Virus record (IMG/VR): IMGVR_UViG_3300031539_000146
Coordinates: 1 to 35,481 of that record
Origin: a virus
Reading direction: 5' to 3' (one strand)
DNA: 35,481 bases
Shown: positions 1 to 7,697 of the stretch, one piece after another
Layout: each line of letters starts with the position of its first letter
Numbering within the stretch: position 1 is the first letter of the stretch
Notes under the pieces: model-generated
Database searches by the model: none
Told to the model about the DNA's origin: nothing
What the model saw: only the letters and a program-made list of their open reading frames with translations
Made by a program: the position numbers and the translations under genes

Positions 1-127
1 TCCCGCGATAAGGGCGTCCAGTTCGGCCAGGGTCCAGGCGTTCCCCGTGTTCGGGTTCGTGTAAAAGATTTCGCATACTTGACAAGGGTTCCCAGGGGAA
101 GGCGCGGAAATGTCGCCCGCGGCCCCT
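1..127. repeat. Terminal direct repeat (assembly overlap of a circular genome), left copy
   Basis: Bases 1-127 are identical to the last 127 bases of the window. Both copies lie inside one reading frame that continues unbroken across the join. The repeat is therefore most simply an assembly overlap from closing a circle (127 is a common largest k-mer size), not a biological terminal repeat. The true genome may be circularly permuted or cohesive-ended; this repeat does not say which. Confidence 0.95.
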
Positions 128-2310
128 GTATATGTGACGCCGTGGGTCCGAAGTTCCCTTTTGTATTTGCCGAAGGGATAACCGCTTCGCCAAAGGTTCG
201 CCCGATACTTGACCTTCATTATGGCCGTGTCGCGAATTATCGGGTTCGTCAATGTGAAAAGGTCCGTATAATAATTGTCGTTGTAATAGTTCTTTTCGTA
301 AACGAAGTTACCCGTTAGATAACCCCACCAACCGAAGACCGTGTAATCAGTGTCGGCCCCGCGGCATAAGATATAATGCGATATGGTCCCGCCCGCGACG
401 TGCGGGTATCCGCCGCCTGGCGAACTGTCAAAGCGAATTCCTTTCGAATAGTCGCTTGAAGCGAAAAGATAATCAACCTTCGAATTCGTCAAGAACGGAA
501 GTTCGCCGCCGTAACGATAGCCGTCCGTATTGTAGGCATAGGCGCGGACATAATAGACTTTGTTCGCGGTCAATCCCGTGACGGCCAGGGTGTAAACTTC
601 GTTGACGTATGGCCCGTCGCTTTCTTCCGTCGAACTGTCATATCCCGACGCGCCTGGCGCGACGTTCCCAGGGTTCGAATGACTGGACAAGCCATAAACG
701 AACCCGCGCTTCGTAACGTCGCTGTCGCCCTGGTCCGTGACTTCCCCCGCCAGGGTTGCCGTCGTTTCCGCCTTCGCGGTCGGCGATAAGGTTTCAACGG
801 TCGGCGTCGCCAGCGGCGTCTTGAACGATTGTTCGTTCCCGTAATACCAGCCGTCAACCGAATGGTTCATTTTGGCGCGGTAATAATAAGTCGTGTCGGG
901 GTCCAGGCTTGTCAATTCCATTGAGTAATCGCCGTCGGGGTCAACCACGGGGACTTCGGTCACGTCGTCCCCGTATGGTCCGCCCAGGGACGTTCCCCAT
1001 TCGAAGCCATATTCGTCAATACTGTCGCCGTCGGGAATGAACCCGTTCCCCGTGGCTTGCCTGGCGCGGATATTGTTCGCTTCGTTCGTTTGAATTGACG
1101 GAAGACCGTATTCATAGAATGAAAAGTCCCAGGACCACAAGGTCCAGGATACGCCCGCGTTCGAAGAACTTGTCCCCTGGCCGACGGCGTAAACGCTTGA
1201 CCCGCTTCTGGTCCAGTAGGCAAGCCCGCCAGTCTTACGAATGACAATTGCGTATAGGGTCGCGGCTTGCAATAGGACGCCGTCGCCGAAGCCGAATTCA
1301 TGCCAGGCCGCCCCCGTCGTAAGATATGACCCTGGCATGGTCGCCAATACCAGGTCCGCCCCCGACGGCTTGCCCGCCGTGGTCTTCCGAATAGCAACGG
1401 TCACAAGGCCGTCGCCGCCGCCTGGTTCATACAACTTCAGCTTGACGGCTTTCAGCCAATGCGACGACGCGGGCGTGAATGTTTGGCCATTCCAGCCGTT
1501 GCCGTAAAAATTCCAAAGTCCAGTCGCGACCGTTTGTTCGATATACTCGACAAGCCTTGTGTCATGGGTTGTTCTGAAGGATACCTGGTCGCCATAAATC
1601 CAACCATGTGTCGGGTGATGTATCTTCGCGCGGACATAATAGACATACGCGGCTTCAAGCCCCGTTATCGGAACGGTGAACGTAAGACCTGGCGTTCCGA
1701 CCACGGTCGCTTCTTCGGTATAGGTCCCCGAAACGGTCCCCCATTCGAAGCCATATTCGTCAACCCCCGACGCTTCGATTATTGTCGCGTTGCCGTCGGC
1801 CTGGTTGTATTCAATGTCGGAAACGGCGTTCGTATCAATAGAGTAATCGCCATAAATAGCGAAGCCGCCGTCATAACCAGAATACGGGTAAATTCCAAGC
1901 CAGTTCCCGCCCGAATAAATCCACATTTGGCCGCCGCTATATCCGCCCCCGCGTCGCCAGTAAAGACCAGTATTATTCGTGACCGTCGGGGCTATGACGA
2001 TTGCATATAGTGAACCAGCGACCAGGGAACCGTAAGCAACGGCGAAGTCATACCAGGTCGGGCTTGTTGACAAGTCGGCTAGATTATAAGGCCCGACTGA
2101 AGCTAAGATTGTGCTGGTCGGGTGTCCCGACGTTGTGGTTCTTAATTCGACCGTATAAGTTCCAGTTTGGCCCGTCCCGCGATATAGCTTCAGCCTGACC
2201 TTCGTTGTGTTATGCCCTGGCGAAGCCGTGAACGTTTGGGCCCAATAGCCGTGAACGTAAGCGGTCAAGTCGCCGTCGTTGTCGTAGCTTTCGAATTTAG
2301 TTTCAGCCAT
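1..2310 (-). CDS. Tail-tip/host-contact protein, N-terminal 770 residues (continues across the contig join)
   Basis: ATG at 2310, three bases after the tape-measure stop. The frame stays open to base 1 and resumes at 35354, ending at 33459, for a 1401-residue protein. The part here has two copies of a beta-sandwich module (residues about 1-165 and 265-400). Both share the pattern QTFT...KLKLY...W-[YH]-[DE]-F...LYAIVI, like 'choice-of-anchor' surface domains. Each is followed by a fibronectin-III-like domain holding the same DEYGFEWGT motif (near residues 184 and 432). A third Fn3-like domain (about 503-605) and a LamG-like domain (about 611-785) follow. These modules suit adhesion and extension of the tail tip towards the host surface. 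The C-terminal hub domain is in the 33459-35481 piece. The open frame is seen directly; the role is inferred from domain type and from its place straight after the tape measure. Confidence 0.88.
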   Translation of the reverse strand, partial: MAETKFESYDNDGDLTAYVHGYWAQTFTASPGHNTTKVRLKLYRGTGQTGTYTVELRTTTSGHPTSTILASVGPYNLADLSTSPTWYDFAVAYGSLVAGSLYAIVIAPTVTNNTGLYWRRGGGYSGGQMWIYSGGNWLGIYPYSGYDGGFAIYGDYSIDTNAVSDIEYNQADGNATIIEASGVDEYGFEWGTVSGTYTEEATVVGTPGLTFTVPITGLEAAYVYYVRAKIHHPTHGWIYGDQVSFRTTHDTRLVEYIEQTVATGLWNFYGNGWNGQTFTPASSHWLKAVKLKLYEPGGGDGLVTVAIRKTTAGKPSGADLVLATMPGSYLTTGAAWHEFGFGDGVLLQAATLYAIVIRKTGGLAYWTRSGSSVYAVGQGTSSSNAGVSWTLWSWDFSFYEYGLPSIQTNEANNIRARQATGNGFIPDGDSIDEYGFEWGTSLGGPYGDDVTEVPVVDPDGDYSMELTSLDPDTTYYYRAKMNHSVDGWYYGNEQSFKTPLATPTVETLSPTAKAETTATLAGEVTDQGDSDVTKRGFVYGLSSHSNPGNVAPGASGYDSSTEESDGPYVNEVYTLAVTGLTANKVYYVRAYAYNTDGYRYGGELPFLTNSKVDYLFASSDYSKGIRFDSSPGGGYPHVAGGTISHYILCRGADTDYTVFGWWGYLTGNFVYEKNYYNDNYYTDLFTLTNPIIRDTAIMKVKYRANLWRSGYPFGKYKRELRTHGVTYTGAAGDISAPSPGNPCQVCEIFYTNPNTGNAWTLAELDALIAG

Positions 2311-2313
2311 GCG

Positions 2314-2859
2314 TTATCTTCCCAACCTTTCGCCTTCGCGACTGAAGCGTTGAACCTTTCCCGCGAATTGCCTGGCGTCGGCGTCCCTTCCCATGAAGGC
2401 GGCCGTATTGACGTTGACCGTGGTCCCGCCCCCGCCGAAGCCGCCAGTCGCGGCGACAATGCCAGCGGTCGCGGCCGCGGCGACCCCCAGGCCAATTCCT
2501 ATCTTCGCCCAACCGACGGGCCCCGAAAGCGCGGCGACAAGTGTCTGGGCGATTGCCAGGGTTCGCAAGGTCGCAATCAGGCTCTTGATATACGGAAGCA
2601 TTGTCCCGATTGCGGAAACGGTCATAAGTATCGCCCCGCCCGTCATAAGGAAGGTTGACGCCGTCTTCGCCAGCGGGTTGTCCAGTTGCCCCAAAAGGGA
2701 ACCGATAGCGGTCAACGCCCCCCCCGTTGCCGTCAATGCGGCGTTCAACTGAAGCGATTGAATTTCCGCTTGTTGGGTCGTTTGCCCGAAATTCTGCATT
2801 TGAACTGAAGCTTCGTCCTGCATTCGTAAGACCAGCGTCACGGCCGCTTCATTTGCCAT
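2314..2859 (-). CDS. Tail tape measure protein, unusually short (181 aa)
   Basis: It starts with MANEAAVTLVLRMQDEAS, typical of tape-measure N-termini. Gln-rich helical sequence follows, then several hydrophobic Gly/Ala segments (about residues 50-145). It ends with GGGGTTVNVNTAAF and a basic Arg-rich tail, as many tape-measure C-termini do. It directly follows the gpG/gpT chaperone pair, the conserved position for this gene. Tape measures are usually 600-1500 aa. At about 1.5 angstroms per residue, 181 aa would set a tail of only about 27 nm. The ribosome site is GAAGGGGG, seven bases before ATG. It could instead be a fragment of a formerly longer gene, but no remnant is visible around it. 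Confidence 0.8.
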   Translation of the reverse strand: MANEAAVTLVLRMQDEASVQMQNFGQTTQQAEIQSLQLNAALTATGGALTAIGSLLGQLDNPLAKTASTFLMTGGAILMTVSAIGTMLPYIKSLIATLRTLAIAQTLVAALSGPVGWAKIGIGLGVAAAATAGIVAATGGFGGGGTTVNVNTAAFMGRDADARQFAGKVQRFSREGERLGR

Positions 2860-2871
2860 TTAAGACCCCCT

Positions 2872-3054
2872 TCATGGTTGCCAGTTGCCCCCGTATTGCG
2901 CGACGTTCTTGACCCCCTTGTATATCAAAAGCCTTTCGATAAGGCCCTGGGGCCATTCGTCAATTACCTGGGGCGGGAACCCTATTTCGATTATTAACAT
3001 TGCTTCTTCCATATCGGGCGGCAAGCCAAAACGGGAAGGCATTTTCAGGGCCAT
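2872..3054 (-). CDS. Tail assembly chaperone gpT-like segment, reached by -1 frameshift from gpG
   Basis: This 60-codon frame lies -1 relative to the upstream gpG-like gene and is open upstream through the slippery heptamer at 3090-3084. After a -1 slip, reading passes from gpG through ten linker codons (Arg-rich, then ELGEGLF) into MALKMPSRFG and stops at 2872. The fusion is about 199 aa. In lambda-type phages gpG and the less abundant gpGT bind the tape measure and load the tail tube protein. The internal ATG at 3054 has a GAAGGGC upstream, so separate initiation is possible. The position just before the tape measure and the perfect frame relation make the frameshift product the better reading. 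Confidence 0.78.
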   Translation of the reverse strand: MALKMPSRFGLPPDMEEAMLIIEIGFPPQVIDEWPQGLIERLLIYKGVKNVAQYGGNWQP

Positions 3055-3068
3055 GAAAAGCCCTTCGC

Positions 3069-3470
3069 CTAGTTCCCGCCGCCGCCCTTTACTAAAGGGC
3101 CCGCGGCCCCGTATAGTTCGTTACACTTCGCAACCAGGGCCGCGCGGAAGCCTTCTGGAAGGCTGTCAAGGCTTGCCTGGTTGACTTCGCCGAAGGACCA
3201 TTCCTTGACCTGGCCGACGATTATCGCGTCGTTGACGGCGTCGTAATCAATGGCCCCCAGGTCCACTTCGACCGCGGTCGCGCCTTCGACCGTCGGCTTC
3301 TGGTCTTCGCCCTGAAGTGTAAGCTTCGGGGCCTTCCCGTCGGGATACTTCAGGAAGGGCCGTGTCAAGGAATTGACGGCCCTTTGGGTTCCGTGTCGGG
3401 TTTCCGTGAATAGGACGGCGTAAAGTTCGCCCCCCAGGTCAACCCGTTCCGTTTTCGGTTCGTATGACAT
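3069..3470 (-). CDS. Tail assembly chaperone (gpG-like), 133 aa
   Basis: Small acidic protein encoded between the tail tube gene and the tape measure, the standard place for the lambda gpG family. It has an N-terminal beta-rich half and a helical C-terminal half ending in a Gly-rich tail, where the slippery site lies. Start ATG at 3470 with AAAGGGGGACAATCAA before it. It probably coats the tape measure during tail assembly, most copies ending normally here and a minority reading on into gpT. I do not recognise the exact Pfam family; the call rests on position, size and the frameshift arrangement. Confidence 0.72.
   Translation of the reverse strand: MSYEPKTERVDLGGELYAVLFTETRHGTQRAVNSLTRPFLKYPDGKAPKLTLQGEDQKPTVEGATAVEVDLGAIDYDAVNDAIIVGQVKEWSFGEVNQASLDSLPEGFRAALVAKCNELYGAAGPLVKGGGGN
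3084..3090 (-). other. Programmed -1 frameshift slippery heptamer AAAGGGC
   Basis: In the gpG frame the sequence reads A-AAG-GGC, an exact X-XXY-YYZ heptamer, five codons before the zero-frame stop. A -1 slip enters the open frame that encodes the gpT-like segment. The heptamer, its phase and the downstream open frame are all read directly. Slippage itself is inferred from the conserved lambda G/GT design. Confidence 0.78.
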
Positions 3471-3516
3471 TTGATTGTCCCCCTTTCGGTATATACTAAA
3501 GTTCTATATTTCGGGC

Positions 3517-3951
3517 TTATGGCGGATATGTAGAACGGCCGACGGTCCCGTTGACCTGAAGTTCACAACGGGACGTTACCATTTGGCCGACCCTGGAAAG
3601 GATACGATAATCACGGACCAGGGCGTTCCCGTAATATTTAATGTCGCCGTTGACCTTCCCTTCGGGGCCATAATCGAAGGCGACGGCCGCCGAATGTGTC
3701 CGAAGCGGACCCAGGACGGTATCGGACCCGACGTCTGCGTCGTCCGACCAAAGAAGTTCCAGGCTTATGACGACGTTTTCCAGTATCGGGTAATACTGGC
3801 GGCCCGTGTCGTTCAAGGTCGTCGCTTCGGCCAGTTCCCGCGGACCAGGAAGTCCGTCAATCGAAACGATATACGGCGTTATGTCCTTTACTCCGCCAAC
3901 CGAAGCCGTAATCTGGAAGACTGATTGTTGGCTATCGAATAAGACTGTCAT
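3517..3951 (-). CDS. Major tail tube protein (144 aa)
   Basis: Beta-rich 144-residue protein placed between the tail terminator/neck genes and the tail chaperones. It shows the pattern of small siphovirus tube proteins: an early DITPYI...DGLPGPRELAE stretch (about residues 24-42), a central LEN-V-I-S-LELLW strand, and a C-terminal strand pair ending near SRCELQVNG. It would polymerise as stacked rings around the tape measure. Start ATG at 3951 with AAAGGGGGAAAGTGGA before it. High expression is expected. The family is inferred from context and fold-like pattern rather than a diagnostic motif. Confidence 0.72.
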   Translation of the reverse strand: MTVLFDSQQSVFQITASVGGVKDITPYIVSIDGLPGPRELAEATTLNDTGRQYYPILENVVISLELLWSDDADVGSDTVLGPLRTHSAAVAFDYGPEGKVNGDIKYYGNALVRDYRILSRVGQMVTSRCELQVNGTVGRSTYPP

Positions 3952-3968
3952 TCCACTTTCCCCCTTTG

Positions 3969-4469
3969 TTAGATTGCGGCCTTCCCGCTGATATACTCGC
4001 CAATCTTTTCGCCCATTTGGTTGACCACGTTTTGAATTTGCGGCATAAGCCGCGCCAGGGCGCGGCGGTGATACGGGTTCGGGGCCGCTGGTCCGACCCG
4101 CTTCCTGAAGAATTCCTGGTCCCCAATGAAGAAATGAAGGAACTTCGCGTTGACCGCTTCAATGGCCCCCCGTCCTTCGCGGACAATGTAACCATAAAAG
4201 ACCCCTTCGGGCGACCTGGCGGCCTGGCGTATTTCAAGGACCTGGTTCATTGCCCCGCCGATTATCTGGAAGACCGTTGACCTGGCAAGCTTCCCCGATA
4301 CCTTCGGGGTTTCATTCGCCAGGGGACCAGTCCCCGCGGCGGGAACGATAAGGCGGCCAATCTTCCGAAGCCCTTCATTCAGAATTATTCGGTCAATGGT
4401 CCCGCCCGCCTTGTTGACGCGTTCGTTTAGCGCGGCCAACTCGACGTAATCGTATTCGGTCGTTCTCAT
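3969..4469 (-). CDS. HK97 gp10-like head-tail/neck protein (166 aa)
   Basis: The sequence fits the HK97-gp10 family: an N-terminal helical region with INDREGL-like spacing, a central YGYIVREGRGAIEA segment and the C-terminal signature PNPYHRRALARL (about residues 130-142), where the PxP-[FY]-hxxA pattern is typical. Members sit in the neck between connector and tail or help tail completion. Its ATG overlaps the stop of the preceding gene (TAATG at 4471-4467), so translation is coupled. It lies just upstream of the tail tube gene, as expected. Confidence 0.78.
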   Translation of the reverse strand: MRTTEYDYVELAALNERVNKAGGTIDRIILNEGLRKIGRLIVPAAGTGPLANETPKVSGKLARSTVFQIIGGAMNQVLEIRQAARSPEGVFYGYIVREGRGAIEAVNAKFLHFFIGDQEFFRKRVGPAAPNPYHRRALARLMPQIQNVVNQMGEKIGEYISGKAAI

Positions 4470-4909
4470 TATTCCGCCCTTCCTGGGTCGTATATTTCGA
4501 TAACGTCCAGGGTATGACGCCGTCCCCGATACGCGGTCTTCCGTTCCGATATGACGTCGGGAAGGGCCGAAAGCGACATAATGGTTTTGCTTACGTCGGC
4601 GACCCCGTTCAAGCGCGGATACTTCCCCAGGGTATCAATGACCTTTTGCGTTTCGGTCCCGACCCGAACGTCAAGTTCGGTTAGTTCCCCGCGCCAGGGG
4701 ACCAGGACGTCCACGTTGTAAGTCCATATCCGCCGTTCAAGCTGAAGGGTCAATTCTTCCTTCCGTAAATTGGCATACGACACGACGACCAGCCGGTCAA
4801 GCCCTTTCCCCAGGGCCCGCTTGTCGTACAGATAACAATTCGTCGCGTCGAAGTCGGCGTGAAGCTTAATCGTCGCGACAATGCCCGCTTCAATCGTTGC
4901 TTGTGACAT
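4469..4909 (-). CDS. Probable tail terminator/neck protein (146 aa)
   Basis: A 146-residue alpha/beta protein between the gp6-like connector and the gp10-like gene, the conserved position of tail terminator proteins (lambda gpU-like). It begins with MSQATIEAGI and has a central beta region (RLVVVSYANLR, RRIWTYNVDVLVP) and a C-terminal strand LDVIEIYDPG. Start ATG at 4909, preceded by GAAGGGGAAGAATA and touching the upstream stop. I see no diagnostic motif, so function rests on gene order. Confidence 0.6.
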   Translation of the reverse strand: MSQATIEAGIVATIKLHADFDATNCYLYDKRALGKGLDRLVVVSYANLRKEELTLQLERRIWTYNVDVLVPWRGELTELDVRVGTETQKVIDTLGKYPRLNGVADVSKTIMSLSALPDVISERKTAYRGRRHTLDVIEIYDPGRAE

Positions 4910-5436
4910 TATTCTTCCCCTTCCGTCAAGGACCGGCGGCCAGGATAATCGTCTTCGCCCCGCTTGAATATCGGAAGCTTTTCGTTCCCCTGGTCGTCTT
5001 CCTGGGAACCGGCGAAAGCGTCGGCCAGTCTTCCCTTCCGCCTGGCCGCCCGAAGGCGGCTTTCCCGAATGGCCTTCAGCGCGGACTTGAACTTGTTCGC
5101 GTATGTTTGGGCCCTGGTTGTTCCAGGGGTTTCGACTTCTTCGGTCGGTTCGTATCCTTCCGACGGGACCGTGGATAATAGGACCGCGGCCGCCCCGTAA
5201 GCATTGGCCGCCTTCAGGAAGCCGAAAGCGGTCGGCCAGTCCGCCAGGACCACGGGGACCGTATAACCGACCTGGTCCAGTTCGCGGTTCAATTCCGCGG
5301 CGGCGTTGTCCAGTTCGCTTTCAACCTGGTCCAGCGACGGGACCGTGGTTTCGTCGAAGGTCCTATTCAAAACAATGTCGCCGATAAGACGTTCAATGTC
5401 TTCGTGTTCGGCGTAAGTGTTCGCCCCGACTGTCAT
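4909..5436 (-). CDS. Head-tail connector protein (HK97 gp6-like adaptor), 175 aa
   Basis: Mostly helical protein. N-terminal 'AEHEDIERLIGDIV' (about residues 9-22), a DQVESELDNAAAELNRELD helix and a long C-terminal helix rich in Lys/Arg fit small head-completion adaptors that bind under the portal and open the binding site for the neck. The last about 45 residues are very charged (EDDQGNEK, RRSLTEGEE) and probably disordered. Start ATG at 5436 with AAAAGGGGGACGAT before it. Position first in the connector-terminator-neck series supports the call; the family is inferred. Confidence 0.62.
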   Translation of the reverse strand: MTVGANTYAEHEDIERLIGDIVLNRTFDETTVPSLDQVESELDNAAAELNRELDQVGYTVPVVLADWPTAFGFLKAANAYGAAAVLLSTVPSEGYEPTEEVETPGTTRAQTYANKFKSALKAIRESRLRAARRKGRLADAFAGSQEDDQGNEKLPIFKRGEDDYPGRRSLTEGEE

Positions 5437-5448
5437 ATCGTCCCCCTT

Positions 5449-5964
5449 TTATTCTTCGTATTCGTGACTACCGACGAAGAAGTCAATCGTTGCGTTGTCG
5501 GTCGCGTTCTTCGCCCGAACCCATACCTTGTCGGTTCCACAATCCCGCCGTTCCATTATCAGTTCGACGGGCGACCCCTTCTTCGCTTCCGTTACCATGA
5601 CGTCGGAATACTGGCCCAGGGCTTCCATTGCGGACATTGCCCCCGACCCGTAAATGACCCGAAAGACCCAGGGCGTCGCGACGCTGGAAGCTTCAACCAT
5701 AATCCGATGAAGGTCGAACGTCGTCTTCCCCGATATTGCGGGCGTGTCGTCGGTCCCCAGGACCAGGGCTTCGTCGTCGGCGTCGCCGCCGAAGTCGCCG
5801 TTCCCTGATATGGCGCGGAAGCAGGTCAAGCCCGCTTCAACGGCCCAATCGTTCCCCGACTGGTCGCCCGATTTCCCGAACCAGCGTTCGCGGTTGTGAA
5901 CGTGTTCTTCGCTGATTATGGCGTCTTCGACGGCTTCTTCAATTTGACTTCGTTTCAATACCAT
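5449..5964 (-). CDS. Putative virion structural protein (171 aa)
   Basis: Not recognised by name. The C-terminal half (WVFRVIYGSGAMSA ... KVWVRAKNATDNATIDFFVG) resembles beta-rich phage structural proteins that end in an RAKN/S-type beta-sandwich strand. The N-terminal part is helical (RSQIEEAVEDAIIS) and acidic. It sits between the capsid/beta-helix genes and the connectors, so it is likely a head or neck component. Start ATG at 5964 with GGGGGGCGAC before it. Confidence 0.6.
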   Translation of the reverse strand: MVLKRSQIEEAVEDAIISEEHVHNRERWFGKSGDQSGNDWAVEAGLTCFRAISGNGDFGGDADDEALVLGTDDTPAISGKTTFDLHRIMVEASSVATPWVFRVIYGSGAMSAMEALGQYSDVMVTEAKKGSPVELIMERRDCGTDKVWVRAKNATDNATIDFFVGSHEYEE

Positions 5965-5973
5965 GTCGCCCCC

Positions 5974-6375
5974 CTATATTCCGAAGGTTAAATTCGTAAA
6001 GACTGTGACCGTCTTCTTCGGGTCGTCGGTCGGCGCGACGGCATACGCCAGGCGAAGAAGGAAGAACGGGAAGGAGTATCCGAACCATGCGTCGTCGAAC
6101 TTGTCGGCGGCGGCAATCGCCCCCGTGTCAATTTGCATGGTCCCAGGGTCGCCGACGGCCGCGTCTTCAGCGTGTGTTCCGTAAAGCGTCCAGGTAAGTT
6201 CGGCGTTCGGGGCGTTGTCAACGTCAACCTGGGGAATGGACTTGCCCCGTCCTTTGAATACGAAGTCGTGGTTGTCGGTATCGTCCCCGACGAATGACCC
6301 CGTTTGGTGATTTGGCGAAATGGTCTGGCGGTAATGGACTTCGACGCCCAATGTGGATAATGCTTCGACTGTCAT
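5974..6375 (-). CDS. Putative virion structural protein (133 aa)
   Basis: Unrecognised beta-rich protein. It is acidic in the middle (GDDTDNHDF, DVDNAP) and has a conserved-looking 'WTLYGTH' and a hydrophobic aromatic segment WFGYSFPFFLLRLAYAV (about residues 95-111). Start ATG at 6375 with TAAGGGGGGCACA before it. Only ten bases separate it from the next gene, so it is in the late head operon. Function unknown. Confidence 0.55.
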   Translation of the reverse strand: MTVEALSTLGVEVHYRQTISPNHQTGSFVGDDTDNHDFVFKGRGKSIPQVDVDNAPNAELTWTLYGTHAEDAAVGDPGTMQIDTGAIAAADKFDDAWFGYSFPFFLLRLAYAVAPTDDPKKTVTVFTNLTFGI

Positions 6376-6438
6376 TGTGCCCCCCTTATTTGGTTATTCA
6401 ATCGCGGCCAGGTCGGGCCGCCTTATTCAGTTGTCGAA

Positions 6439-6467
6439 GGGGCCCCCAGGTCGTCCCCAGGGGCCCC
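6439..6467 (-). terminator. GGGGCCCC intergenic hairpin (weak or partial terminator)
   Basis: Two copies of GGGGCCCC (6439-6446 and 6460-6467) can pair with a 13-base loop in the gap after the 67-aa gene. No U-run follows, so it is more likely an mRNA end-protecting or processing hairpin than an efficient terminator. Confidence 0.4.
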
Positions 6468-6477
6468 CAGGTTCACG

Positions 6478-6681
6478 TTAAGGCGTGTCTTCTTCTTCGC
6501 CAGTATCTTCGCCCCCGTTGCCTTCCCCTTCGCCTTCAGCGGTCGGTTCGGTTTCGGGTTCGACGTCCTGGCCCTTCTTCGCGGCCTTGTGATGTGGAAG
6601 GCCCCGATACCCGCGTTTCAGAATATCAGCGGGCGGCGGTCCTGGGTCCTTTGCGTTGGCCGCTGTAATTACTTTGACCAT
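6478..6681 (-). CDS. Small acidic-tailed protein (67 aa), unknown
   Basis: N-terminal 'MVKVITAANAKDPGPPPADILKR' region, then a basic patch (HHKAAKK), then about 25 residues almost wholly Glu/Gly/Thr (PTAEGEGEGN, GEEEDTP). Start ATG at 6681 with AAAAGGGGGACCGAACAA before it. Such short proteins with a charged disordered tail are common beside phage capsid genes. No function can be assigned. Confidence 0.6.
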   Translation of the reverse strand: MVKVITAANAKDPGPPPADILKRGYRGLPHHKAAKKGQDVEPETEPTAEGEGEGNGGEDTGEEEDTP

Positions 6682-6723
6682 TTGTTCGGTCCCCCTTTTC
6701 CCTGGACCTTGCCAGGTTATTCG

Positions 6724-7635
6724 TTACGCGGTTTCCATTGCGAAGACGCCGTTGACGTTGGTTTCATTCTGAAGCTTGTTACCGGCCGCCAGGCCGTGAA
6801 TTGCGTCGCCCGCGCCTTCGACGATTATCCGGTTCTTGATTGCCTTCAGTTTGGAACCAGTGTCCGCGCCGCCGCCGAAGCCGTCAATCCCCTTGCCCGT
6901 GGTCAGAACGTTTATGAAGTTTTCTTCGGCTATCGCCTGGGTCGCGACGCAATCCTGGGCGATATAAATTCCGTTCGACTTGACGAACATATTGTTTCGG
7001 CGGTATCGGACGTTATGGGCGAACTTGTCGGCCCCGCCGCGGTTGTAGATTGCGGCGTCCAGGGGTTGAAGCTGGCCGCTTTCGAAGTCGCTGTCTTCGA
7101 CGGTCAAGTGTGTGCAGTTTTCCGTATCAATGGCAACGACCCCCGCGACATTCGCGCCCAGGGCGAAGATGCAAGCCCTTATCAGGCTATTGTTACAAAT
7201 GCCAATGTCCAGAAGCGGGACGGAAGCTTCTTCGCCTTCAAGCCAAAGGTTATGAAGCCCCAGGCCCAGGAAGGTTCCCGTTATGACGGAACCCGTCGCG
7301 ACGTGAATTTCGGACATGGTATCGGTTCCCCGAATACCCAAGCCGACGATATGGCAATAGTAGGCGGGCGTCAAGTTTTCGGCGTAAACGCCAGGTTCGA
7401 CCCATATCACATTGTAACGCTTCGGGGTCGCCCCCCAGTCAATCGTCGCGTTGTTCAAGGTAATGGCCGCCTGAACGGTCAAGACGGGCTTGTCGGGACT
7501 GGTCCCGACGTTGTTGTCGTTTCCACGGTTCTTCGAAACGAAATACTGAATTCCCGTGAGGTATTGCGGAAGACCTTCAATCAGGCCCGCGCCAATCTGG
7601 TCAAAGACGTGTCGTCCTCTCCAACGTACTGTCAT
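6724..7635 (-). CDS. Right-handed beta-helix (pectate-lyase-like) virion protein, 303 aa
   Basis: After a short N-terminal segment it shows the repeating short-strand pattern of parallel beta-helix proteins: KPVLTVQAAI near residue 49 (the usual 'G-P-TIQ-AI' opening), VIWVEPGVY near 75, then HIVGLGIRG, LGLHNLWLEG, SLIRACIF, HLTVEDSDF, HNVRYRRNNMF and KAIKNRIIV, each about 22-25 residues apart. Such folds are found in tail spikes, depolymerases and capsid-decorating fibres. This gene lies directly after the major capsid gene, not with the tail genes, so a head-decorating or head-fibre role is likely. No catalytic residues are evident. Start ATG at 7635 with AAAAGGGGGAATAAGACA before it. Confidence 0.75.
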   Translation of the reverse strand: MTVRWRGRHVFDQIGAGLIEGLPQYLTGIQYFVSKNRGNDNNVGTSPDKPVLTVQAAITLNNATIDWGATPKRYNVIWVEPGVYAENLTPAYYCHIVGLGIRGTDTMSEIHVATGSVITGTFLGLGLHNLWLEGEEASVPLLDIGICNNSLIRACIFALGANVAGVVAIDTENCTHLTVEDSDFESGQLQPLDAAIYNRGGADKFAHNVRYRRNNMFVKSNGIYIAQDCVATQAIAEENFINVLTTGKGIDGFGGGADTGSKLKAIKNRIIVEGAGDAIHGLAAGNKLQNETNVNGVFAMETA

Positions 7636-7667
7636 TGTCTTATTCCCCCTTTTCGATTATTCGATTT

Positions 7668-7697
7668 CGGGGCCCCAGGGTTGGGCCCAGGGCCCCG
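7668..7697 (-). terminator. Strong GC hairpin after the major capsid gene
   Basis: Eight-base arms CGGGGCCC/GGGCCCCG (7697-7690 and 7675-7668) with a further inner TGGG/CCC pairing, 15 bases after the capsid stop. No U-tract follows. It may protect or process the capsid mRNA, or partly terminate, raising capsid yield over the genes below. Confidence 0.5.

Noticed and set aside
1-127. End repeat as a true phage terminal repeat or attachment site
   Set aside because: The length equals a common assembler k-mer and the reading frame is continuous across the join, so an assembly overlap is simpler.
6682-6723. Hairpin CCTGG-CAAGGT-CCAGG as a terminator
   Set aside because: Only five pairs and no U-run; CCTGG/CCAGG pairs are so frequent here that chance explains it.
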